Origin: Prevotella sp.
Lineage (GTDB): Bacteria; Bacteroidota; Bacteroidia; Bacteroidales; Bacteroidaceae
Direction of reading: 5' to 3'
NCBI GenBank assembly: GCA_017557185.1
Contig: JAFZAP010000005.1
Location: forward strand, 1-33,417
Length of the DNA: 33,417 nucleotides
Position 1 is the stretch's first letter; each line of letters begins with the position of its first letter. Under the pieces are notes generated by a model. It saw nothing but the letters and a program-made list of their open reading frames with translations, searched no databases and was not told where the DNA came from. Both the position numbers and the translations under genes were made by a program. Positions 23,564 through 30,597 of this stretch are shown in pieces.

Positions 23564-25683
23564 ACATCCTCGATCAAGACATCAAGTACTTGCCCGGTAT
23601 GGGTCCGCGGCGCACCGAGATTCTACAGAAGGAGCTCGGCATCGATACGTGGGGCCAGCTGCTGGAGTACTATCCTTACAAATATGTCGACCGCAGTCGC
23701 GTATATCGAAGCGATGAGTTGCAGGCCGACATGCCGTTTGTGCAGCTGAAAGGCAAGATACTGTCGTTCGAGGAGTTCAGTCAGGGAGCGCGCAAGAAGC
23801 GCATCGTAGCACACTTCACCGATGGTTACGGCGTCGTCGACCTCGTTTGGTTCAACGGTACGAAGTATGTCTACAAGCAATACAAGGTGGGCGTAGAGTA
23901 TGTGGTATTCGGCAAGCCGGGCATCTATAACGGGCGATTCCAGTTCTCGCATCCCGACATCGACCCTGCCGATGAACTCGTGTTGTCGGAGATGGGTATG
24001 CAGCCCTACTACATGACCACCGAGAAGATGAAGAGCTGCGGGCTGCAGAGTCGCGGAATGGAGAAGATCATCAAGGCGTTGCTGGAGCGCATCAGCCTCT
24101 CCTCGGGTAGCGATGTGGTGAAAGGAGTTATCGCGGAGACGCTGCCGCCCTTCATCACCGGCCGGCTGCATCTCTGTTCGCGCGATGAGGCCCTGCGCTG
24201 GATACACTATCCGCAGACACCCGACGAGATGCAGCGTGCCCGTGTTCGCCTGAAGTTCGAAGAACTGTTCTATGTGCAGCTGAACATCCTGCGCTATGCC
24301 AGCGACCAGCGCCGCAAGTATCGGGGCAATGTGTTTCCGCATGTGGGTGCCATTTTCAATTCCTTCTACCACGAGCACCTGCCCTTCGAACTCACGGGAG
24401 CACAGAAGCGCGTGATGCACGAGATACGTGCCGACATGCGGTCGGGACGGCAGATGAACCGCCTGTTGCAGGGTGATGTGGGCTCGGGGAAGACACTTGT
24501 CGCGCTGATGTCGATGCTCATCGCACTCGACAACGGCTTCCAGGCTTGCATGATGGCACCGACGGAGATTCTTGCCGAGCAGCACCTGCAGACCATCCGC
24601 GAGTTCCTGGGTACGATGCCCGTCCGCGTGGAACTGCTCACGGGTGTCGTGAAGGGCAAGAAGCGCACGGAGATTCTTCGCTCGCTCCACGACGGTTCGA
24701 TACAAATCGTTGTGGGCACTCATGCGTTGATAGAAGATACGGTGCAGTTCCACAAGCTCGGGTTGGCGGTGATCGACGAGCAGCATCGCTTCGGCGTGGC
24801 ACAGCGCGCGAAGCTCTGGGCAAAGAGCGAGAACCCGCCACACGTGCTGGTGATGACGGCGACGCCCATCCCGCGTACGCTGGCGATGACCATCTACGGC
24901 GACCTCGACGTGAGCGTCATCGACGAACTCCCGCCAGGTCGCAAGCCCATACAGACCATACATAAGTTTGATAACCAGCAGACATCGCTCTATCACGGCA
25001 TTCGCCAGCAGATAGCGCTCGGCCGTCAGGTGTATATCGTGTTCCCGCTCATTAAGGAAAGCGAGAAGATGGACCTGCAGAACCTCGAGGAAGGCTTCGA
25101 GGCGCTGCGCATTGCCTTCCCCGAATTTCAGTTGAGCAAGGTGCACGGCAAGATGAAGCCTGCCGAGAAGGAGGCTGAGATGCAACGCTTCGTGAATGGC
25201 GAGACGCAGATTCTCGTTGCTACGACGGTGATCGAGGTTGGTGTGAACGTGCCGAATGCATCGGTGATGGTCATCCTCGAGGCACAGCGCTTCGGCTTGT
25301 CGCAGCTGCACCAGTTGCGAGGGCGTGTGGGACGCGGTGCCGACCAAAGCTATTGCATCCTCGTCACCAGCTACAAGCTCTCGGCGGAGACGCGGAAGCG
25401 CATCGACATCATGTGCGAAACCAACGACGGCTTCGAGATTGCCGAGGCCGACTTGAAGTTGCGAGGTCCTGGCGATTTGGAGGGAACACAGCAGAGTGGC
25501 ACGGCCTTCGACTTGAAGATTGCCGACATTGCCCGCGACGGACAGCTCGTACAGCTCGCCCGCGATGAGGCACAGCACATCATCGATGACGATCCCACCT
25601 GTCAGAGCCCCCTGTATCGGCTGCTCTGGAACCGCCTGCGCCAGCTCCGCAAAAGCCATATCAACTGGGCTGCCATTTCATGA
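23560..25683 (+). CDS. recG: ATP-dependent DNA helicase RecG
   Basis: This 707-aa helicase remodels stalled forks and branched recombination intermediates. The N-terminal wedge/OB region covers about 1-270. Helicase motif I is GDVGSGKT (305-312), motif II is DEQH (406-409) in the RecG-typical [10 protein letters not shown], motif III is [11 protein letters not shown], and motif VI is in LRGRVGRG. The C-terminal [14 protein letters not shown] is also RecG-specific. The length is close to the usual 690 aa. The start is fixed by the ATGA overlap with ispD. Confidence 0.97.
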   Translation: MNILDQDIKYLPGMGPRRTEILQKELGIDTWGQLLEYYPYKYVDRSRVYRSDELQADMPFVQLKGKILSFEEFSQGARKKRIVAHFTDGYGVVDLVWFNGTKYVYKQYKVGVEYVVFGKPGIYNGRFQFSHPDIDPADELVLSEMGMQPYYMTTEKMKSCGLQSRGMEKIIKALLERISLSSGSDVVKGVIAETLPPFITGRLHLCSRDEALRWIHYPQTPDEMQRARVRLKFEELFYVQLNILRYASDQRRKYRGNVFPHVGAIFNSFYHEHLPFELTGAQKRVMHEIRADMRSGRQMNRLLQGDVGSGKTLVALMSMLIALDNGFQACMMAPTEILAEQHLQTIREFLGTMPVRVELLTGVVKGKKRTEILRSLHDGSIQIVVGTHALIEDTVQFHKLGLAVIDEQHRFGVAQRAKLWAKSENPPHVLVMTATPIPRTLAMTIYGDLDVSVIDELPPGRKPIQTIHKFDNQQTSLYHGIRQQIALGRQVYIVFPLIKESEKMDLQNLEEGFEALRIAFPEFQLSKVHGKMKPAEKEAEMQRFVNGETQILVATTVIEVGVNVPNASVMVILEAQRFGLSQLHQLRGRVGRGADQSYCILVTSYKLSAETRKRIDIMCETNDGFEIAEADLKLRGPGDLEGTQQSGTAFDLKIADIARDGQLVQLARDEAQHIIDDDPTCQSPLYRLLWNRLRQLRKSHINWAAIS

Positions 25684-25785
25684 AGAAGAACAACCTTCAA
25701 TTCATAAAATACTAAAAAAACATGCACATTTATACAATAGAACATACTAAAAAATAATAAAAACCGTTAAACAATAGGGTGTATC

Positions 25786-25817
25786 TTTGATACTTATGGT
25801 ATTTTTTTGTACCTTTG
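25786..25817 (+). promoter_or_regulatory. Promoter of the M23/LysM peptidase gene
   Basis: TTTG 25786-25789, 20 nt, then TACCTTTG 25810-25817. The upstream element is itself part of another TATCTTTG (25782-25789). Start near 25822, giving an unusually long leader of about 125 nt. Confidence 0.7.
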
Positions 25818-25821
25818 CCCC

Positions 25822-25946
25822 GTATTTTTGCTTCTTTAAGCGAAGAATTAGTGTCTGCTATTGGGTTTTTGTAGTGCTCAATGGGGTTTATCGGACACAG
25901 GTATTTGAGTTCCTTCGTGTGAAGGACGAACCTAAAACAAGTGAAT
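25822..25946 (+). promoter_or_regulatory. Long structured 5' leader of the M23/LysM gene
   Basis: Two helices are visible. GTGTCTG 25851-25857 pairs with CGGACAC 25892-25898, with one G-U. TCCTTC 25911-25916 pairs with GAAGGA 25921-25926 across GTGT, ending about 20 nt before the start codon. No known riboswitch class was recognised. A control role is inferred from the length, since other leaders here are 0-45 nt. Confidence 0.35.
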
Positions 25947-26921
25947 ATGGATTTTAAGAAAATAGTAAAGACTTTAGCACTCACAGCGTTTTTCACTCTT
26001 TGTGGCGGACATGTCGCCGCTCAGGATCTCCTGGCTAGCCAGGCTCCGGTCGACAAGAAGATGAAAACCGTCGATACGCTCACATTCAATCAACTTCTGG
26101 AACGCGAATACTCCGGCCTGCCCGCAGAGGAACTCTATGCCGACTGGAACAACGTGTATGCACATCGTGCCACGCAGCTGCCCGATCAGTACAGGATCGA
26201 CCTGCGTGATTTCAGCATGCCTACTCCCAGCCGCGTGATCACCTCGAACTTCGGTCCTCGTTGGGGACGCCAGCATAAGGGTCTTGATATCAAGGTTTAT
26301 ACCGGCGATACCATTCGCGCAGCCTTCTCAGGCATGGTGCGCATGGTGAAATTCGAAGCAAAGGGCTATGGTAAGTATATCGTGATCCGTCACGACAACG
26401 GCTTGGAGACCATCTATGGTCACCTCTCGAAGCAGCTCGTCAAGGAGAACCAAGTGGTGAAGGCTGGCGATGTCATCGGCCTCGGTGGCTCGACAGGCCG
26501 CTCTAATGGTTCGCACCTGCACTTCGAGACGCGTCTCTGCGGTGTGGCTCTGAACCCTGCCCTGATGTTCGACTTCCGTGCTCAGGATGTGACGGGCGAT
26601 TTCTATGTCTATCGCAAGAAGTCTTATGAGCGCGAGGCTGCTGAGGCTACCCGCCTGCGTGGTGTGCAGGGCAATGGTAGCTACAATCCTGCCGACGTGC
26701 ACTCTACCGCTGTGGCACAGAATAGCAGCAATGGCAGCAGCGAGCGTAAGCAGACTACCTACGCTTCATCGGCTAGTCGCAAGGTGCATAAGGTGAAGAG
26801 CGGCGAGACCCTCTACCGCATCGCTACGAAGTATGGTGTGAGCGTAGAGCAGTTGCGCAAGCTCAACGGACTGAAGAAGGACTCCAGCATCCGTCCGGGC
26901 CAGCTCATCCGTTACTCTTAA
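25947..26921 (+). CDS. Exported M23 peptidase with C-terminal LysM domain
   Basis: This 324-aa cell-wall endopeptidase or divisome-type factor has a signal peptide (1-26, ending HVAAQ). Its LytM/M23 domain spans about 95-205 with zinc ligands H110 and D114 (in HKGLDIK) and H192 in HLHFE, plus H159 in YGHLS and H190. All catalytic residues are present, so it should be active on peptidoglycan cross-links. A single LysM domain (about 280-324, VKSGETLYRIATKYGV) binds peptidoglycan. The linker between them is Ser/Asn-rich. ATG 25947 is preferred; GTG 25941 is an in-frame alternative. Confidence 0.93.
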   Translation: MDFKKIVKTLALTAFFTLCGGHVAAQDLLASQAPVDKKMKTVDTLTFNQLLEREYSGLPAEELYADWNNVYAHRATQLPDQYRIDLRDFSMPTPSRVITSNFGPRWGRQHKGLDIKVYTGDTIRAAFSGMVRMVKFEAKGYGKYIVIRHDNGLETIYGHLSKQLVKENQVVKAGDVIGLGGSTGRSNGSHLHFETRLCGVALNPALMFDFRAQDVTGDFYVYRKKSYEREAAEATRLRGVQGNGSYNPADVHSTAVAQNSSNGSSERKQTTYASSASRKVHKVKSGETLYRIATKYGVSVEQLRKLNGLKKDSSIRPGQLIRYS

Positions 26922-26948
26922 TGAATTATTTTCGGAACAACGAATAAG

Positions 26949-26980
26949 AAGGGGTTGCACTGCGGTGCAATCCCTTTGTT
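26949..26980 (+). terminator. Intrinsic terminator after the M23/LysM gene
   Basis: A 12-bp stem (26949-26960 with 26965-26976, one G-T pair) with a 4-nt loop TGCG is followed by TTTGTT. It lies 28 bp past the stop codon. Confidence 0.75.
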
Positions 26981-27020
26981 GTAGGGAACTATATAGGCGA
27001 TGAAATGGCAGAGCACAAAG

Positions 27021-27264
27021 GCGGCCTGTAAGGCCAGCGAGCTATCAGCCCAGGGCATCGCCCTGGGAAGTATGGCATAAGAGGAACTGCGCCCTACAGG
27101 GGCAACGGACGGAGCAGCGAGGGCCATCGTGCTTGCACGTTTGGCCGAGTCGTGACGGACGAAGGCGAAGCCAAAAGCTTTTGCACTTACAGCGCGAAAA
27201 GTCCTTCGAACATACAAAACCCAGGGCGTTGCCCTGGGCTATTTGCTTATTGGCCTTCAGGCCG
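27021..27264. repeat. REPIN-like inverted pair of GC-rich palindromic modules
   Basis: The left arm (27021-27067) and right arm (27220-27264) are inverted copies of one module: CCCAGGGCGWTGCCCTGGGC, an AT-richer spacer, then a GGCCTT..AGGCC hairpin. The 150 bp between them contain further hairpins, among them GGCCA 27122-27126 with TGGCC 27142-27146, enclosing CGTGC/GCACG, and GCCC-TACA-GGGC near 27091-27102. No gene lies in 26922-27339. Such paired repeats are typically moved by RAYT transposases; none is in this window. Confidence 0.65.
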
Positions 27265-27339
27265 TTTTATGAAACCATATTCCTACGTCATCTCCAATAT
27301 CATAGCCTTGTCGTATGGCTGCGGGACCACAATGGCGTC

Positions 27340-30300
27340 TTACTGCTTGTCCGAGCGTTGATAAATGGCGAAGTGGTCGAAGGAGGCAGAGGCTTCGTTG
27401 TCGGTGTAGGTGACTTGGAAGAGGCCCACCTTCACCTTTTCAGGCATGCGCATCTCCACGGGCGAGCCAGTGGTCTCAGTCCATTGCTGACCGTCGGCGC
27501 TGGTGCGGATGATGAACGTGTTGCCCTGTCGCTCAATCATCAGCCACGGGTCATATTGCCAGCTGTTGCCGCGCGGGAACTGCGGGCGACGACCGTGATG
27601 CGAAACGGTGGTGAGCATATTGCCACAGTTGTAGTTGGGGAAGATACCCATCTGCACAATCTGCTGGTTCTGCGGGTCGGTGTCGTCAAGCACCATCAGT
27701 CCACCCTCGTTGTAGCTGGGTGTGCGACGATGCTCGCTTCCCGTCAGATCGCTGAGATGACAGATGGCAACGAAGTCGCCCGTGATCATTTCGTACTTCA
27801 TCGGACCGTTCTGCGCAGCGAAGGCATTGAAGTTGCGGCCTTTGGAAGTGAGGGTGAGCCTCTCCCCCGACCCCTCCCCCATAGGGAGGGGAGAAAGGAT
27901 ATTAAAGTCGGAGTTTTTGGTAGAGATGGTTTTTGAGGCTATCTTCTTGCTGTCTTTCTCCCCAAGGTTCGCCATTGCGGTAATGGTGTATTTGCCTGGC
28001 TTGGGTAAGGAAAGAAGGCCCACCCCCTCCCCCTCCCGTAGAGGGAGGGGAGTAGATAGTTTTGTTCCTATCACGCTGACCTTGTTGAAGCCGGGCTGGA
28101 TGATGTTACCTGCTTTGTCGACAAGGCGTACGCTGAGCAGCTGTGGTGTAAGGGCGGCTACTTCTATACGGGCTCCCTTCAGCTCCTGTTGCGCAGCCTT
28201 GGCTTGCAGCTTCTCTGCAGCTGCAAGGTCGTAGTCGAGAGGTGCCTCATAGTGGGCTTTCACCTCGTCGGCAGAAATTGTTCTATCGTAGATGGCGAGT
28301 GCGTGCAGATAGCCGTTGAAGGGGGAGTTACCCTCGAAGGAAGCACCAATCTGGATATAGCCGCGTGGTCGCAGAACGAGCATCATGTTTTTCTCCGACA
28401 CCTGCCGACCGTTCAGGTAGTGGCGTTCCATATAGCCGTCATAAGTGACCACCCAGTGTTGCCACTCGCCTTCGTGCTGCTTGATGAGTGGCGAGCCGCT
28501 GTTCTCGAATGTTGCATTGTGCATCATCAGTCCGTTTTGCGGATCACTGCCGTTACAAAGCTCCACGGTGGAAAGATCGTGGCGGTCTGGGATGAGTTGT
28601 ACGATGCACTCGTTGCGGTCGACACTGGGATTCAGCACCCATGCTTCAATGCTATAGGGAGCGCTGTAGTTCATGCAGTCGGGTAAGGGACGATCACTGC
28701 GGAAGGGCCCACCCCTAGCCCCTCCCAAAAGGGAGGGGGAATTACTGCCAGTGAAATGGAAGGCTGGACGACCGTCGCGCAGTTCAATTGATAGGGCATT
28801 ACCCTTGAAGACGTATTCATTACTCACGAGTTCTGTGACCTGCGTCCCAACGGGATAGTCCTTGGCGTTCAAGTTGATGATAGGTGCCGAAGAGCCCTTG
28901 CAGCCAGGAGCTCCGCCGGCGATATCGGCATGACGCTCCTTCCAGGCAGAAGACTCTCCCCTCCCTTTGGGGGAGGGGTCGGGGGAGAGGCTTTTGAGGA
29001 CTTTCACATTCCAAATCCCCCCGAAGTGACCGTTCATCTCGCGACCGGTCACCCAAATGCGCAGATAGCGGGCTGAGGTGAGGCCCGTGTCGATCATCGG
29101 GGAACCTGGCTGGGTGTTGTTGGTGTGGTCGGCATAGAGCGTCCACTGCTGTCCGTCGCGAGACGTTTCTATTTTGTATTGGTAATAGAACGTTGCAAAC
29201 TCGAACTGTGTTTGCACCTCCGAGAAAGACTTCACGTCACCCAAATCGATTTCCAGGTAATCCTCTCCATTACAGGTGGCAGGTCGCCAAAGGGTGGCGT
29301 TGTTGTCGTCGGTGGCATATTGCGGGCGATAGTCGTCGCTGTAGTAGCTCGAGGCCGTAGTCGCAGCTCCGAAGGCGAGATTCTCCCTTGTGGGAAGATC
29401 GCGAACCGAGCGCGGTAACACGCCGTCGTGGGTGGGCTTGACCTTTTCAATCTTGCCATCAGGGGTGAAGTGCAGTTCGTCGATACAAATCTGGCGATTG
29501 AAGCCGTGGGTGGCCTGCGGGATGTTATGGCGGTGATACACGATGTAGTATTCGTCGCCGTCCTGCAGGATGCTATGGTGACCAGGACCGTGGACAGTCT
29601 GGTCTTCGTTGGTTTCAAGGATGCAGCCCTGATACTCATACGGACCCATAGGCCCCACCGTGCTTGTGGCATATTGCACACGATAGGTGTGATCGTGGCA
29701 CGAGCCGGAGGAATAGGTGAAATAGTAGATGCCATTGCGCTTCAGCACAAACGGTGCCTCGAAGAAGTCCTTGATCTCGGTATTCAGGATGAGCTTCTTG
29801 TCGGCAAACGACTTCATGTCGGGATTGAACTTTGCTACACCGCAGCCGAAGCCGTCGTAGATGCCCCACGTGCCGAAATAGATGTAGATCTGGCCGTCGT
29901 CGTCGACGAAGGTCTGGCCGTCAAGGGTGATGGCGTTATGAACAAAGCGGTCCTCGACGAGCACGGCGTCATCGCTGCCCAACACGTTCTTCCACGGGCC
30001 GAGAGGCGTTGGCCCCACGCCTTCGTGCAACACACACGGCTCACAGTAGAAGTAGCGATAGAGGCCGTCGGCGGTCTGCATCACGTCAGGTGCCCACACA
30101 ACTTCTGTCGTCGGCCAGTCCATGATATGATTCGTCCAAGTGCGAAAGTCCTTCGACGTCCACACCTGAGCCGGTCCGTAGCCGTTGCCCGTGCCGTCGG
30201 TGGTGGCATATAAATAATAGGTGTCGCCAAACTTGCGGATGGTGGGATCGGCGAAATAGCCGGGGATAAACGGATTGCCCGCACCGGGGGTGTTCCATTG

Positions 30301-30396
30301 GGCTGGCTGCTGGGGCTGCTGGTCGGGCTGCGATACTATCGCAGCATTCAGAACAGCAGGAATGGCTGCGAGAAGCAAAAGAAGGACTTTCTTCAT
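27340..30396 (-). CDS. Multidomain GH43 glycosidase with inserted repeat peptides
   Basis: This 1018-aa exported protein starts with a signal peptide (1-19). The GH43 five-bladed propeller (about 40-330) carries D50 (FADP), D104 (WAPD) and E213 (EAPF) as the base, pKa modulator and acid of the family. A discoidin-like (F5/8C) module follows at about 338-467, a LamG/concanavalin-like module at about 505-720, a small helical/Ig-like stretch at about 720-825, and a beta-xylosidase C-terminal-type module at about 855-1014. GH43 enzymes cleave arabinose- or xylose-containing glycans. Four in-frame peptides (near 469-481, 553-565, 781-794 and 834-847) are encoded by GC-rich palindromic repeats and fall at module borders or surface loops. 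The reading frame stays open. Confidence 0.9.
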   Translation of the reverse strand: MKKVLLLLLAAIPAVLNAAIVSQPDQQPQQPAQWNTPGAGNPFIPGYFADPTIRKFGDTYYLYATTDGTGNGYGPAQVWTSKDFRTWTNHIMDWPTTEVVWAPDVMQTADGLYRYFYCEPCVLHEGVGPTPLGPWKNVLGSDDAVLVEDRFVHNAITLDGQTFVDDDGQIYIYFGTWGIYDGFGCGVAKFNPDMKSFADKKLILNTEIKDFFEAPFVLKRNGIYYFTYSSGSCHDHTYRVQYATSTVGPMGPYEYQGCILETNEDQTVHGPGHHSILQDGDEYYIVYHRHNIPQATHGFNRQICIDELHFTPDGKIEKVKPTHDGVLPRSVRDLPTRENLAFGAATTASSYYSDDYRPQYATDDNNATLWRPATCNGEDYLEIDLGDVKSFSEVQTQFEFATFYYQYKIETSRDGQQWTLYADHTNNTQPGSPMIDTGLTSARYLRIWVTGREMNGHFGGIWNVKVLKSLSPDPSPKGRGESSAWKERHADIAGGAPGCKGSSAPIINLNAKDYPVGTQVTELVSNEYVFKGNALSIELRDGRPAFHFTGSNSPSLLGGARGGPFRSDRPLPDCMNYSAPYSIEAWVLNPSVDRNECIVQLIPDRHDLSTVELCNGSDPQNGLMMHNATFENSGSPLIKQHEGEWQHWVVTYDGYMERHYLNGRQVSEKNMMLVLRPRGYIQIGASFEGNSPFNGYLHALAIYDRTISADEVKAHYEAPLDYDLAAAEKLQAKAAQQELKGARIEVAALTPQLLSVRLVDKAGNIIQPGFNKVSVIGTKLSTPLPLREGEGVGLLSLPKPGKYTITAMANLGEKDSKKIASKTISTKNSDFNILSPLPMGEGSGERLTLTSKGRNFNAFAAQNGPMKYEMITGDFVAICHLSDLTGSEHRRTPSYNEGGLMVLDDTDPQNQQIVQMGIFPNYNCGNMLTTVSHHGRRPQFPRGNSWQYDPWLMIERQGNTFIIRTSADGQQWTETTGSPVEMRMPEKVKVGLFQVTYTDNEASASFDHFAIYQRSDKQ
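27859..27895 (-). repeat. In-frame palindromic repeat 4 in the GH43 gene
   Basis: CCCCTCCCCCATAGGGAGGGG forms a palindrome around CATA; its centre is within 27871-27892. It encodes LSPLPMGEGSGERL (834-847) between the Ig-like stretch and the C-terminal module. Confidence 0.8.
28021..28052 (-). repeat. In-frame palindromic repeat 3 in the GH43 gene
   Basis: CCCCTCCCGTAGAGGGAGGGG-type palindrome encoding STPLPLREGEGVGL (781-794) inside an Ig-like region, between strands VSVIGTK and KPGKYTITAMA. Confidence 0.8.
28704..28741 (-). repeat. In-frame palindromic repeat 2 in the GH43 gene
   Basis: CCCCTCCC-AAAA-GGGAGGGG core with a flanking GGGCCCACCCCTAG arm. It encodes SPSLLGGARGGPF (553-565) within the LamG-like module. 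Confidence 0.8.
28954..28990 (-). repeat. In-frame palindromic repeat 1 in the GH43 gene
   Basis: CTCTCCCCTCCC-TTT-GGGGGAGGGG core, followed by TCGGGGGAGAGG. It encodes LSPDPSPKGRGES (470-482) at the border of the discoidin-like module and the LamG-like module. Confidence 0.8.
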
Positions 30397-30397
30397 A

Positions 30398-30447
30398 TAC
30401 GGATTGACGATTTACGGATTTACTGATTTACGATTTACGGATTTCTT
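30398..30447. repeat. GATTTACG word repeat upstream of the GH43 gene
   Basis: The words GGATTGAC, GATTTACG, GATTTACT, GATTTAC, GATTTACG, GATTTC run next to the GH43 start codon. The same words return at 30482-30498. No TAnnTTTG promoter is evident in the spacer. Confidence 0.65.
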
Positions 30448-30480
30448 TCTCCATTTTATTACGAAAGCGGCAGAGCCGAG
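30445..30480 (-). repeat. Dispersed 36-nt repeat, copy 2
   Basis: This is the inverted counterpart of 1475-1510, 32 of 36 bases the same. The cloverleaf element that follows copy 1 is absent here; word repeats follow instead. Confidence 0.6.
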
Positions 30481-30506
30481 TCCGATTTACGATTTTACCT
30501 TGTTGA

Positions 30507-30597
30507 CTTTTCCCTTTATGCCCTTTCACTCCCCTTTATGCCCTTTAAGCCCTATCACTCCCCTTTATGCCCTTTAAGCCCTTTATGCCCTTTTATC
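30507..30597. repeat. CCCTTTATGCC word repeat
   Basis: Eight or so degenerate words (CCCTTTATGC, CCCTTTCACTC, CCCTTTAAGC, CCTATCACTC) run from 30507 into the end of the M1 aminopeptidase gene. Together with the preceding repeats they account for almost the whole 196-bp spacer. Confidence 0.7.

Noticed and set aside
23623-25659. Open frame of 678 codons antisense to recG
   Set aside because: RecG has all its helicase motifs on the plus strand; the minus-strand frame is rich in His, Leu and Arg as expected of a shadow frame.
27133-27361. Short open frames in the REPIN-like stretch
   Set aside because: They run through hairpin arms and repeat words, lack a start context, and have no motif.
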